Assembly (NCBI GenBank): GCA_009840545.1
Contig: VXNM01000001.1
Span: 27,649-91,648 of the forward strand
Length of the DNA stretch: 64,000 bases
Direction of reading: 5' to 3'
Origin: Gammaproteobacteria bacterium
GTDB taxonomy: Bacteria > Pseudomonadota > Gammaproteobacteria > Pseudomonadales > Azotimanducaceae
Part shown: piece after piece, positions 18,070-27,129 of the stretch
Layout of the letters: each line of letters begins with the position of its first letter
Position numbering within the stretch: the stretch's first letter is position 1
Notes under the pieces: generated by a model
What the model was told of the DNA's origin: nothing
Database searches by the model: none
The model's input: only the letters and a program-made list of their open reading frames with translations
Program-made: the position numbers and the translations under genes

Positions 18070-20054
18070 TAGTTATCTCCCTCGGGTGTATCCATTTCAA
18101 CGAGAACGACATCTTTGTCGACCTGGTCGCCGGCTTCAACACGGAGACCGGTGACTACTCCATCCATAGGAGCGGTAATGCGGTGCTCCATTTTCATTGC
18201 TTCAAGAATGACGAGAAGCTGTCCCGCTCGAACTCTCTGACCAACACTCACTTCAGTGGTCAGAATCTTTCCTGGCATTGGAGCTGAGAGACCGCCTTCG
18301 ATATCGTCGGTTCCAGGTAGCACAAATCGAGGAAGTTCTTTGAGAGCAATATCCCCAGCTGGTCCTTGTACGAACCATGTATCCGGATCTCCGGAGATTT
18401 CAAACTCCATTCGACGGTCGTTGATCGTGAGTTCAGCTGAACTGGGAGTTACCGAAAGTACCTCTACTTTGTATGCCTTATCGTCCACCGTCATTTCGAA
18501 TGTGGTTCTCGATTTCGCACGGTACTCAAGCCGCAAATTACTCCCGTCGTGTTCAAATGTGGCTCGCTCAGGAGGCATATGTGAGTTTCGCCATCCGGTT
18601 GGTATGTGTGAGAGGACCTTGGCGTCATTGCGACGTGTGCACTGGCTGCAAACAGCAATTGCGATGACGGCATCAGCCAATTCCTGCTGATTGGGGTTAT
18701 GAACCAAAGTCGGCTGGACGCGATCGATAAAGTCTGTTGTCGTATCGCCTGCGATGAATTCGGGTGTACGCAACGTTGCAACAAGGAAGTCGCGATTGTT
18801 TCTGATTCCCTGAATGCTCGTGGTTTCAAGTGCACGAGCGAGTTTGGCAACGGCTTCGCGACGGGTAGCGCCGTGTGTTATGACTTTTGCGATCATCGGA
18901 TCAAATTCGACGTTTACCTCGCTTCCTTCCGAAACTCCGGAGTCGAATCGCGCCGTGTTGCTCGGTCGCCACACCTTAAGAACACCTGGAGATGGCAAAA
19001 AACCTCGAGCCGGATCTTCGGCGTACAGCCGTGCTTCAACCGAGTGTCCGTTGATTGCCAGATCGGTTTGGTCGTAACCTAGTGGTTCTCCTTCGGCAAC
19101 CCGGATTTGTTCTCGCACGAGATCAAATCCGGTGATCTCTTCAGTGATGGGGTGTTCGACTTGAAGGCGTGTGTTTACCTCGAGAAACCAAAATTCGTCG
19201 TTTGATACCAGGAATTCAACCGTTCCAGCTGACGAGTACCCAAGTTTTTTGGCCGCAGAGATTGCCGCCTCTCCCATTCTCGCTCGTAGTTCCTCACTAA
19301 CAGCAGGCGATGGCGCTTCTTCAATAATCTTCTGATGTCTACGCTGAATGGAACACTCTCTTTCGAAGAAGTAGACGACGTTACCGTGGAGATCACCCAT
19401 GATTTGGATTTCCACATGTCGTGAAGATGTGACCCATCGTTCAAGAAAAACGGTGTCGTCGCCAAACGAAGCACCTGCTTCGCGCCGAGCACTATCGACC
19501 GCATCTGCAAGTTCCTCTTGGCTCGCGACAATTCGCATTCCACGACCACCACCTCCCGCGGATGCTTTGACGAGCACGGGATAGCCCACGTCTTTAGCAG
19601 CGGCGTTGATATTGGTGGACTCGTCGATTCGTTGCGCAGTAAGCGTAGGAACAGATGCTTCCGACATCATCGCTTTTGCGGCGAGTTTGTCTCCCATCTG
19701 GCCGATAGCTTCTGGGGGAGGACCGATCCATATGATTCCAGCATCTTGAACTGCCTGTGCGAAGTTCGCATTTTCCGAGAGAAAACCATAACCTGGATGG
19801 ACGGCGTCTGCCCCGGACATTTTGCAGGCATCGATGATCTTATCGGCGTTGAGATATGTCTCGGCAGATGTCTTGCCGTTCAACGCAATCGCAATATCCG
19901 CCTCCTTGACAAACGGAAGGTTGATATCTCCGTCTGCATAGACGGCCGCCGTAGCTATTCCCATATCTCTCGCAGTACGAAAGACTCGACTCGCGATCTC
20001 GCCGCGATTGGCAACGAGGATTCTGCGGATAGGTTTGATGTCTACATTCTCCAC
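18069..20054 (-). CDS. Acyl-CoA carboxylase alpha subunit (biotin carboxylase plus biotin carrier)
   Basis: Biotin-dependent carboxylase alpha subunit (661 aa), which carboxylates its own biotin using ATP and bicarbonate. Order: biotin carboxylase N-domain (RRILVANRGEIASRVFRTAR), ATP-grasp with the glycine loop KASAGGGGRGMR and EVNTRLQVEHPITEEITG, a middle domain, and a C-terminal biotinyl domain with EAMKMEHRI (biotin on Lys near residue 620). GTG 20054 is chosen because AAGGAG lies eight bases upstream and the protein then begins MENVDIKPIRRILVANRG; the open frame extends to 20345 only as a shadow of the beta-subunit gene. It overlaps the beta-subunit stop by 13 bp. Probably a 3-methylcrotonyl-CoA carboxylase; a propionyl- or geranyl-CoA type cannot be excluded. 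Confidence 0.9.
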   Translation of the reverse strand: MENVDIKPIRRILVANRGEIASRVFRTARDMGIATAAVYADGDINLPFVKEADIAIALNGKTSAETYLNADKIIDACKMSGADAVHPGYGFLSENANFAQAVQDAGIIWIGPPPEAIGQMGDKLAAKAMMSEASVPTLTAQRIDESTNINAAAKDVGYPVLVKASAGGGGRGMRIVASQEELADAVDSARREAGASFGDDTVFLERWVTSSRHVEIQIMGDLHGNVVYFFERECSIQRRHQKIIEEAPSPAVSEELRARMGEAAISAAKKLGYSSAGTVEFLVSNDEFWFLEVNTRLQVEHPITEEITGFDLVREQIRVAEGEPLGYDQTDLAINGHSVEARLYAEDPARGFLPSPGVLKVWRPSNTARFDSGVSEGSEVNVEFDPMIAKVITHGATRREAVAKLARALETTSIQGIRNNRDFLVATLRTPEFIAGDTTTDFIDRVQPTLVHNPNQQELADAVIAIAVCSQCTRRNDAKVLSHIPTGWRNSHMPPERATFEHDGSNLRLEYRAKSRTTFEMTVDDKAYKVEVLSVTPSSAELTINDRRMEFEISGDPDTWFVQGPAGDIALKELPRFVLPGTDDIEGGLSAPMPGKILTTEVSVGQRVRAGQLLVILEAMKMEHRITAPMDGVVTGLRVEAGDQVDKDVVLVEMDTPEGDN

Positions 20055-21682
20055 GTGCCGAACTCCTTGGTGCCTTGTACTTCTCCACTGTGACTGGCCG
20101 ATAACGATATGCCTAGTACATTGCGGGTTTCTCTTGGATCGATCATTGCATCGTCTGTAATTCGAGACGTGGCAAAGAGACCTTTGGAGCGTTCTTCGAG
20201 CCAATATTCGGCCCCAGCCACACGTTTGGCATTTGCATCTTCGTCGAAGGGAAGGCCGCGTCGTTGGGCTGCCCGGCGTTGAACTATGGTCATTACGCCA
20301 GCTTGTTGCCTTGGTCCCATTACAGCGATTTTTGCTGTTGGCCACGTGTAGGTAAATCGTGTTCCGTACGCACGCCCGCTCATGCCGTAATTCCCTGCGC
20401 CGTACGAAGCACCAGCGATTACGCTGAAGTGGGGAACTGTTGAATTCGTGACCGCATTGATCATTTTGGACCCGTTCTTGGTAATGCCACCCTGTTCAAA
20501 CGAGGCGCCAACAACATACCCAGTGATGTTGTGAAGAAATAGAAGTGATACATCAATTTGATTGCATAACTGTATGAATTGAGAAGCTTTTTCAGCGGAC
20601 TCCGACATTAGCGGACCGTTGTTGCCAAGAATTCCGACGGGGTATCCGTGAACGGATGCCCAACCAGTTACAAGCGTCTGTCCGTAGCGCGGTTTGAACT
20701 CTTCGAATCTCGAACCATCGGTAATTCGTGCGATCACCTCACGTATGTCGAAGGGGATTGTCAAATCCTCTCCAACGATGCCCAAGAGTTCGTCGGGGTC
20801 GTAGATGGGTGGATCTGAAGGCATCGACGGCTCGGGTCCTAGTTTCCGCCAATTTAGATGGCGCACAACCTCCCTGCAAAGACGGATACCATCCATCTCG
20901 TCTTCGGCGAAGTAATCTCCTAATCCGGAAATGGACGTATGCATGTCCGCACCGCCCAATTCTTCGTTCTCCGCATCTTCGCCCGTAGCCATCTTCACCA
21001 ACGGAGGGCTCCCAAGCGCAACCATGGCTTGATTTTTCACGAAGATGTTGTAGTCGCTCATTCCAGGCTGATATGCTCCACCCGCCGTAGAAGCTCCAAA
21101 TGCAATGGATACCGTTGGAATGCGCATCTTGGAAAGTTCAGTGATCTCGTAGAAGAGGCGTCCTGATTCGGCAAAGTGACCTGTTTCACGGCGCAGTCCC
21201 TGTTCGGGATCGCTGCTTCCTCCACCTCCACCACCGCCCAAATCAGCTCCCGCGGACTCCACAAACTGAATGTAAGGCATCCGATTTTCACGGGCAATTT
21301 CCAAACCGCGCATCAATTTCTTTGAATTAAAGGCATTGAATGCACCGGCTCGTACGGAGGGATCGTGGCCGAGGATTACGCACTCCACTCCCTCGATTAC
21401 TCCTATCCCCACCACGAATCCAGATCCTACGACGTAGTTCGAACGCCATGCGGCGAGCGGACTAATCTCGAGGAATGGCGAATCTCGGTCTAGAACCCAC
21501 GCAATTCGTTCGCGAATTACCATTTTTCCTCGAGAAGCAAGACGGTCAACTGATTCCTTTCCTCCACCTTGTGCAGCCTCAGCGTATAGCTCTTCCATTT
21601 CGGAAAGTCTATCCAGTGCATGCTGGCGATTCTTCAGATAGGTCTTGGATCGAGTGTCAAGAGATGATGCGATTACGGCCAT
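20042..21682 (-). CDS. Acyl-CoA carboxylase beta subunit (carboxyltransferase)
   Basis: Carboxyltransferase subunit (546 aa) moving CO2 from carboxybiotin to an acyl-CoA. Crotonase-like N and C halves are present. Markers are ARGKMVIRERI-like SRGKMVIRERI, ASTAGGAYQPGMSD with a CoA-binding oxyanion loop, and the C-half GASYGAGNYGMSGRAYGTRF and MGPRQQAGVM. A run of seven glycines (DLGGGGGGGSS near residue 147) is an odd insertion where relatives carry a short loop. It is followed by the alpha subunit with a 13-bp overlap. Context favours 3-methylcrotonyl-CoA as substrate, but it looks divergent from well-known MCC beta chains. Confidence 0.88.
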   Translation of the reverse strand: MAVIASSLDTRSKTYLKNRQHALDRLSEMEELYAEAAQGGGKESVDRLASRGKMVIRERIAWVLDRDSPFLEISPLAAWRSNYVVGSGFVVGIGVIEGVECVILGHDPSVRAGAFNAFNSKKLMRGLEIARENRMPYIQFVESAGADLGGGGGGGSSDPEQGLRRETGHFAESGRLFYEITELSKMRIPTVSIAFGASTAGGAYQPGMSDYNIFVKNQAMVALGSPPLVKMATGEDAENEELGGADMHTSISGLGDYFAEDEMDGIRLCREVVRHLNWRKLGPEPSMPSDPPIYDPDELLGIVGEDLTIPFDIREVIARITDGSRFEEFKPRYGQTLVTGWASVHGYPVGILGNNGPLMSESAEKASQFIQLCNQIDVSLLFLHNITGYVVGASFEQGGITKNGSKMINAVTNSTVPHFSVIAGASYGAGNYGMSGRAYGTRFTYTWPTAKIAVMGPRQQAGVMTIVQRRAAQRRGLPFDEDANAKRVAGAEYWLEERSKGLFATSRITDDAMIDPRETRNVLGISLSASHSGEVQGTKEFGTWRM

Positions 21683-21803
21683 AGCAAGAATTCCTTACCT
21701 GATTTCGACGTAGTTCACGGGTAACAGAGATTACAGCCGACACAAGACAGAAGCCGTAATTGATCAAAGTGCTCTGAGCGGATTCTCAGTTCTAAATTGC
21801 GGA

Positions 21804-22901
21804 CTATGCAGCACTAGGTCGCGTAAGCGCGTCTCCATCACGCCATGGTGAGATTTGACCCTCATAGACTGCGGGTCCGTTACGGAAGTGTGCAGCTTCC
21901 TGAAGCGACTCCACAAACGGCATGTCAGCGGGATAGACACCTTCGTCGCTCGGAAGCGGACCTGCTTTGGAGACGTGTCCCCATAGTGGATGCCCAACAA
22001 CTTCCTCTGCGATGCATGCCGCTTCGATGACTTTCTCCAAGTCGTAGCCTGTCTCAATGCCCATTTGATGGCACATGTGAACAAAATCCTCGGTTGGTAC
22101 ATGACCAGCCGCACGCCCATTTCCGCAATATGGGCATCCGCCCATCCCACCCAGAGAAGTGTCGAAGCGTCTTGCCCCCAATATTAGCGCTTCGAAATAG
22201 CTCGCGAGTGTAGCTCCACGGGTGTTATGGAGATGCATGTGAAAGTCGGTTATCTCTGGATAGCGATCCTTAATGGCAATGAGGGTTTCTCTGACAGTGT
22301 GAGGCATGTTCCAGCCCATTGCATCTAGAAAAGAGAGTTTGCGTACCTCAATTCCTGCTTTATGCCACTTCTCGATCATTAGGGCCAGAAGTTCCATTCG
22401 GTCATTTAGCGAGAATGGACCTTCAAAGTTTGATCCGAACGGATTGCCCAACGCTACTGAACCAAATTCTGCATCTGCCTTGACTGCGGCTTGGATGGAG
22501 CCGTCCATCGCAGCAATCTGCTCACGTTTGGTTCGGTTGTAGTTGCGTCGCGCGAATGTGTCACAAAGCTCTACGTGGGTTCCAAAGCTTCGCCCCCGAA
22601 CATCAATTTTGGGATAGTAGACGTCGGCTCGCTCGAATCCACGTCTATTGAATATTGCGGCTGTGTACTTGATTCCCGGTTTGGGAACGAATTGCTCTGC
22701 AATTTCATCAATACACGCCATCGATGGCGTCCATTTTGGATGTGCAAAGGACCCGATAGAGATAGTTTTTGCGCCCATTTCGCCAATTGCGTCAAGAAGG
22801 CGAAGCTTTTCCGAAACTGGGATGTCCGGGCTCTCGATTTGCAGTCCCTCTCGCATTGTGTCGTCAAAAATCTCGACCGATTTAGGTATAGACTCGGACA
22901 T
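21804..22901 (-). CDS. HMG-CoA lyase-like aldolase (HMGL family)
   Basis: TIM-barrel lyase of the HMGL/isopropylmalate synthase family (365 aa). The N-terminal motif FDDTMREGLQIE corresponds to the DxxRDGxQ metal and catalytic motif, with Glu in place of the second Asp. Metal ligands HMHLHNTRG follow, then SLGGMGGCPYCGNGRAAGHVPTEDFV, the lyase-type cysteine loop. It is longer than a typical bacterial HMG-CoA lyase (near 300 aa). It is the first gene of the operon, 121 bp ahead of the carboxylase beta subunit. Cleavage of HMG-CoA to acetoacetate and acetyl-CoA would complete the leucine path. An alternative is a related hydroxyacyl-CoA lyase. Confidence 0.78.
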   Translation of the reverse strand: MSESIPKSVEIFDDTMREGLQIESPDIPVSEKLRLLDAIGEMGAKTISIGSFAHPKWTPSMACIDEIAEQFVPKPGIKYTAAIFNRRGFERADVYYPKIDVRGRSFGTHVELCDTFARRNYNRTKREQIAAMDGSIQAAVKADAEFGSVALGNPFGSNFEGPFSLNDRMELLALMIEKWHKAGIEVRKLSFLDAMGWNMPHTVRETLIAIKDRYPEITDFHMHLHNTRGATLASYFEALILGARRFDTSLGGMGGCPYCGNGRAAGHVPTEDFVHMCHQMGIETGYDLEKVIEAACIAEEVVGHPLWGHVSKAGPLPSDEGVYPADMPFVESLQEAAHFRNGPAVYEGQISPWRDGDALTRPSAA

Positions 22902-22930
22902 ACTCCCACTCCCTAACTGTATACAAGAAT

Positions 22931-23014
22931 GGTCGCTTGGACTGAGAAAAAAGGCCTCACGAACTCAGATTCACTCGTAACTCAAAGACTGAACTGGCGT
23001 ACGATCAAGCGACC
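22931..23014. promoter_or_regulatory. Paired 9-bp inverted arms upstream of the carboxylase operon
   Basis: GGTCGCTTG (22931-22939) and CAAGCGACC (23006-23014) are perfect inverted copies separated by 66 bases, with a smaller CTGAG/CTCAG pair inside. They lie 30 bp upstream of the minus-strand operon start, so they could be a paired operator or fold the leader. Confidence 0.35.
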
Positions 23015-23066
23015 TTGGTTCAAAAATTATACGATTGCATCGAGTTGTTAGGTTGTGGGCCAAGTC

Positions 23067-23441
23067 TTAACTGGGCACGATGGAATTGTGGTGATGAACG
23101 ATGCTCCAGCGTTCTCCTTCCAACGCCCAGACGAACGAAAAACGTGCACGAATCATGATGCGCTCGTTGTTTTCATCCACTTCAATTGTCATAACTCCAA
23201 CGAATACAAAGGCTGTTTCAACCAATTCTTGAAGGTCAAAACTGACCACAGTGACATGCGGTTTCAACGACATGAACCCTTTGAAGTATTGGCGCACTGC
23301 ATTCGTGTCTTGTATGAAGTCCCCTGAGAGAGTAGGGTGGAATGTCGCTCGACTGTCGTAGAGTTCAACGACATCGTTGACAACATTTCTGTTGACATGA
23401 TCGAACCAGTTTTGGCTTATCTCAAGAAGTTTTTGGTTCAT
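23067..23441 (-). CDS. SnoaL-like / NTF2-fold protein
   Basis: Small protein of 124 aa with the NTF2-like alpha+beta cone pattern: N-terminal helix LLEISQNWFDHVNRNVVNDVVELYDSRATFHPTL, then strands ending FVWALEGERWSIVHHHNSIVP. The ending resembles SnoaL/DUF4440 and CaMKII association-type domains. These bind or isomerise small molecules, and the function here is unknown. It is a single gene, divergent from the glyoxalase II gene with a 75-bp gap, and downstream of the leucine-like operon promoter region. Confidence 0.75.
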   Translation of the reverse strand: MNQKLLEISQNWFDHVNRNVVNDVVELYDSRATFHPTLSGDFIQDTNAVRQYFKGFMSLKPHVTVVSFDLQELVETAFVFVGVMTIEVDENNERIMIRARFSFVWALEGERWSIVHHHNSIVPS

Positions 23442-23516
23442 TCTTCAGTTTGATTCAAGGAATCCGTAGCAAACAATCGAGTATTCTCATATTAGTTCCA
23501 CGAGAGGGTCGTTTCA

Positions 23517-24314
23517 ATGATGATTGTTGAACAGATATGGACGGGCAATGCACTGCGCAACTTCAACTATCTAATCGCATGCGACGAGACAGGTGAGGCG
23601 ATGGCCGTAGATCCGTTGGATCATCGCAAGTGCTTATCGCGAGCCCGAGAGAGAGGCTGGGAAATTACTCAAGTACTAAATACACACGAACATGGGGACC
23701 ACACTGGGGGCAACGAACCCGTGATTTCTGCTACGAAAGCCAAACTGTTAGCTCATGCAAACGCGGGAGCTCGAATCAACGGCATTGATATTGGCTTGAG
23801 AGCTGGAGATGTTGTAAAGATAGGACGTTCGGTTGAGTTGGAGGCGATGGACACTCCTGGTCACACAATGAGCCACATTTGCCTCAGATCTATTTCGGAC
23901 GATCCAGCTCTCTTCTCCGGGGACACTTTGTTCAACGCGGGAGCTGGAAACTGTCATGGTGGAGGACATCCGGAAGAGCTGTATCAAACATTTGTCTCAC
24001 AGCTCGCCAGTCTCACTCCGGAAACCCGAATCTATCCTGGGCACGACTACCTTACGAACAATCTTGAATTCACACTAGATCGCGAACCTGACAACACACG
24101 CGCAAGAGAGCTGTTGGGTGAACTTGAGCAGACTCACAACCCAGAAAACCCCCTAGTCACCACGATTGACGTGGAGATGGAAATCAATACTTTCTTTCGG
24201 TTACAGAATCCGACTGTCATTCGCCGGCTACAGGAATCGTTTCCTGATTTGGAAGATGAACCATCGCCTAAGACCGTTTTCTTGAAACTACGCGAGTTAC
24301 GCAATAGTTGGTGA
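23517..24314 (+). CDS. gloB: Hydroxyacylglutathione hydrolase-like metallo-beta-lactamase fold (glyoxalase II)
   Basis: MBL-fold hydrolase of 265 aa. The binuclear metal motif is NTHEHGDHTGG (THxHxDH), followed by TPGHTMSHIC, FSGDTLFNAG and YPGHDYLTNN, which supply further ligands. The C-terminal tail (NNLEF...ENPLVTT) matches glyoxalase II, which hydrolyses S-D-lactoylglutathione to lactate and glutathione in methylglyoxal detoxification. Other glutathione-thioester hydrolases are possible. ATG 23517 or the adjacent ATG 23520 could be used; GAGAGGG precedes them. The next gene starts 10 bp downstream, so they are probably co-transcribed. Confidence 0.85.
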   Translation: MMIVEQIWTGNALRNFNYLIACDETGEAMAVDPLDHRKCLSRARERGWEITQVLNTHEHGDHTGGNEPVISATKAKLLAHANAGARINGIDIGLRAGDVVKIGRSVELEAMDTPGHTMSHICLRSISDDPALFSGDTLFNAGAGNCHGGGHPEELYQTFVSQLASLTPETRIYPGHDYLTNNLEFTLDREPDNTRARELLGELEQTHNPENPLVTTIDVEMEINTFFRLQNPTVIRRLQESFPDLEDEPSPKTVFLKLRELRNSW

Positions 24315-24324
24315 GGAAGAATTC

Positions 24325-25068
24325 TTGAAACGGATTATTGTTGCCTTATTGGTCATTGGGTCGCTGGCACTAATTGCGGACACACAGAAGATGATCGAAG
24401 ACATAAATGAACTCGCTCGTCTTACGGAGCGCTACACCAACATCTCTGAGTTCGATAAAGATGTCATGAAGACATTAGAGAAGATTGACCGCTCAAAATT
24501 TGTCCCAGACTTCCTGAAGCGCGACGCATTTCGCAACCAACCACTCCCAATCGGACATGGTCAAACAATTTCACAACCGTATATCGTTGCTCTGATGACG
24601 CATTTGCTTGATATTCAGACTTCGGACCGAGTGCTCGAGATAGGAACCGGATCGGGCTATCAGGCGGCGGTCCTCGCTGAACTCGCCAAGGATGTCTTCA
24701 CCATCGAAATAGTTCCCGAATTGGCCAAGACAGCGAAGAAGCGATTGAGCGATCTCAAATACGAGAATGTCGCCGTCAAAGAGGGAGATGGATGGTATGG
24801 TTGGCCGGATGCTGCTCCTTTCGACAAGATTATCGTTACGGCCGTTGCGAAGGAAATCCCGCCTGAATTGATTGAACAGTTGAAGGTTGGCGGGCTCATC
24901 GTTATGCCCGTTGGCGACTCCGAAGGTAGTCAGGACCTCATGTTGGGTGCCAAACAGAAGGACGGAACTCTAGATTCAGAATCCATTCTGCCCGTTCAAT
25001 TCGTTCCTTTGACAGGCGAGGGAGTGCTAACTCTTCGTAGCCAGGAGTCCAACGGAAAAGACAAGTGA
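24325..25068 (+). CDS. pcm: Protein-L-isoaspartate O-methyltransferase with N-terminal export signal
   Basis: SAM-dependent methyltransferase (247 aa) that repairs isoaspartyl residues. Rossmann motif RVLEIGTGSGYQAAVLAEL, preceded by the family block IGHGQTISQPYIVALMT. Later segments FDKIIVTAVAKEIPPELIEQL and GGLIVMPVGD are typical of PCMT. Unusually, the N-terminus MKRIIVALLVIGSLALIADT is a signal peptide or anchor, so the enzyme may act in the periplasm. The start is TTG 24325 with GAGGAAG five bases upstream; a cytoplasmic form would need a later start, and the first later Met lies at residue 23. It is coupled to gloB by a 10-bp gap. Confidence 0.88.
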   Translation: MKRIIVALLVIGSLALIADTQKMIEDINELARLTERYTNISEFDKDVMKTLEKIDRSKFVPDFLKRDAFRNQPLPIGHGQTISQPYIVALMTHLLDIQTSDRVLEIGTGSGYQAAVLAELAKDVFTIEIVPELAKTAKKRLSDLKYENVAVKEGDGWYGWPDAAPFDKIIVTAVAKEIPPELIEQLKVGGLIVMPVGDSEGSQDLMLGAKQKDGTLDSESILPVQFVPLTGEGVLTLRSQESNGKDK

Positions 25069-25132
25069 ATTGTTCAGGTGGCGCAGTCTGTTCTTTGTGC
25101 GAGAAGACGTTTGTGCGACTGATTCGACTAGG

Positions 25133-26137
25133 CTAGAGACAAGCTTCCGCCATAAATCTCAAAGTATCAGGGTCGCGGGATCCAACGTTAATGGAAGTAA
25201 CCGCACTTTCTTCCCAAGCTTGCAGTCGGTCTTTGATCCGATCCTTCGGTCCAACCAGAGACACTTCATCGGCCAATTCGTCCGGCACACTAGCAATCGC
25301 CTCGTCTCTTCTTCCGGACATGAAGAGCGCTTGAATGTGGTCCGCTTCACTACCGTATCCCATTCGTGTGACATGATCTTTGTGTACGTTGAAATTCTTC
25401 GCGCCCATGCCTCCTACATAGAAACCGATGTTCTGTTTGATTTGCATGAGTGCTCGATCAACGTCTTCATCCACAATGACAGGAACTGACGCAGCTATGT
25501 CAAAGTGAGGTGGTCGTGTCTTCAAGGACTCGCCATATAGCTGATCCATCTTGAACGGTGATAGAAACATCGGAATCCATCCGTCGCACAGCTCCGCTCC
25601 AAGTGCAACGTTCTTTGGACCTTCCGCCCCGAGATATAGAGGAATTTCCTCTCGAAGAGGATGCAGAATCAGCTTTAAAGGCTTGCCCAAACCCATACCG
25701 CCTTCAAGTGGCAATTGATAGTGCTTGCCATTGAATTCCACAGGATTTTTACGTTGTACAACATCGCGAAATATCTGAATCCATTCTCTCGTACGCGCTA
25801 GCGGTTTCGGATACGGTTGCCCGTACCATCCTTCGACGACTTGGGGCCCCGACACACCAATTCCCAGACGGAGGCGACCGTTTGAAAGATAGTCGAGTGT
25901 CACAGCATGCATGGCGGCACTTGTAGGCGTTCTTGCAGAAATTTGCATGATTGAGGTTCCGAGATTGATTTTCTCGGTCTTTGCTCCAATCCAAGTCAAC
26001 GGAGTGAAGCAATCCGCACCATAGATTTCTGGACACCAAATCGTGTCGTAACCCAACGACTCGGCTTCCCGTGCTAGTTGCACAATCATTTGACCACCAG
26101 GTGGACCCAAGGGACCGATTCCAAGTCCTAATCGCAT
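25133..26137 (-). CDS. Luciferase-like (LLM class) flavin monooxygenase or F420-dependent enzyme
   Basis: TIM-barrel oxidoreductase of the bacterial-luciferase superfamily (334 aa), using FMN or F420. Visible features are MRLGLGIGPLGPPGG, AREAESLGYDTIWCPE, the ISARTPTSAAMHAVTLDYLSNGRLRLGIGVSGP block and YGQPYPKPLARTREW. The pattern is the F420-dependent TIGR03617/TIGR03619-like type, but the cofactor cannot be decided here. It lies 55 bp after TesB and is convergent with pcm. Confidence 0.85.
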   Translation of the reverse strand: MRLGLGIGPLGPPGGQMIVQLAREAESLGYDTIWCPEIYGADCFTPLTWIGAKTEKINLGTSIMQISARTPTSAAMHAVTLDYLSNGRLRLGIGVSGPQVVEGWYGQPYPKPLARTREWIQIFRDVVQRKNPVEFNGKHYQLPLEGGMGLGKPLKLILHPLREEIPLYLGAEGPKNVALGAELCDGWIPMFLSPFKMDQLYGESLKTRPPHFDIAASVPVIVDEDVDRALMQIKQNIGFYVGGMGAKNFNVHKDHVTRMGYGSEADHIQALFMSGRRDEAIASVPDELADEVSLVGPKDRIKDRLQAWEESAVTSINVGSRDPDTLRFMAEACL

Positions 26138-26192
26138 TGTCTATCTCCGTTAGTTAGTACTCTTTGAAGAGGGTTCGTTTTGCTCACTCGAA

Positions 26193-27047
26193 CTAAGAAT
26201 AGTCGAACCGCATTAGGCCTTCCTGAGCGCAAGTGGCAACCAATTTCCCAGATTCGGTGAAAATGCGACCTGTGGCGAGTCCACGTCCATCCCCGGTCCA
26301 CTCGACGGACTGCTCGAATAAGTGCCAAGCAGTCGCATCGCAATCGCAGTGGAACCACATTGCATGATCAAGGCTTGTCCCCTCGAAATCCGAATCCTGC
26401 CAACGCTTTCCATGTGGAATCAAAATGTGGTCAATCAGCGTGCTGTCTGACAAGTAGGCAAGTGCGGCATGATGCAATGAAGTTCGATTTCCGACAGGGA
26501 TACTGACCCGCATCCACATTAGTTGGTCTTCAGTTCTAGATTGTGGAGTTCTATCTTGTGGTGGATTGATGTAGCGGATGTCCATTGGCCGCGACTGAAC
26601 CGTCGTCTCATATTCCGGATCGGGCATTTGATCCCTACAAAACTGAAGGTACGAGTAATCCGAAGCAGAAGCCGATGGCACTTGTGGCATCGATCGACCC
26701 GAGTAGTTGGGGCTGCTCAAGGGAATGGACCATGACGCGAACATCGCAAACATTTCCTTGCCTTCTTGCGATGCCACGACACGCCGATGGCTGAACGACC
26801 TTCCATCACGTATCCGTTCCACATCGTAGTCCACATTCAACATGGTGTTACCGGGACGGAGAAAATACCCATGAAGAGAGTGAATCGATCGGCCTGGGCC
26901 AACTGTCCTAACACCGGCCTCCATTGCTTGTGCGAGAAACTGTCCTCCGAACATTCTCAGTCCCTTGTCGGGACTAGCGGGTGCAGTGTAGTTGTCGTCG
27001 CCGTTTTCTCTCAGGTCGAGTAGAGAGTCGAAAGAACTAAGCGTCAT
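26193..27047 (-). CDS. tesB: Acyl-CoA thioesterase II
   Basis: Double-hotdog acyl-CoA thioesterase of 284 aa, the usual TesB length. Hallmarks are RMFGGQFLAQAMEAG with Gly-Gly-Gln, HSLHGYFLRPGN in the first hotdog, and YLSDSTLIDHILIPHG with the catalytic Asp, then CAQEGLMRF with the conserved Gln at the end. It hydrolyses acyl-CoA esters to free acid and CoA. The same-strand gene upstream is a nitronate monooxygenase (82-bp gap) and downstream is a luciferase-like enzyme, so these may form a loose catabolic operon. Confidence 0.92.
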   Translation of the reverse strand: MTLSSFDSLLDLRENGDDNYTAPASPDKGLRMFGGQFLAQAMEAGVRTVGPGRSIHSLHGYFLRPGNTMLNVDYDVERIRDGRSFSHRRVVASQEGKEMFAMFASWSIPLSSPNYSGRSMPQVPSASASDYSYLQFCRDQMPDPEYETTVQSRPMDIRYINPPQDRTPQSRTEDQLMWMRVSIPVGNRTSLHHAALAYLSDSTLIDHILIPHGKRWQDSDFEGTSLDHAMWFHCDCDATAWHLFEQSVEWTGDGRGLATGRIFTESGKLVATCAQEGLMRFDYS

Positions 27048-27129
27048 CTGAGCCCCTTCAGATGTCGAAATCGCAGTGGAATTTCACCGCAAGTTTTCGT
27101 ACAACTAGAATCCGAATTCGCTGGATTCG

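Noticed and set aside
20055..20345. In-frame upstream extension of the carboxylase alpha subunit
   Set aside because: The added residues are a reading-frame shadow of the beta-subunit gene; the ribosome site and the family start favour GTG 20054.
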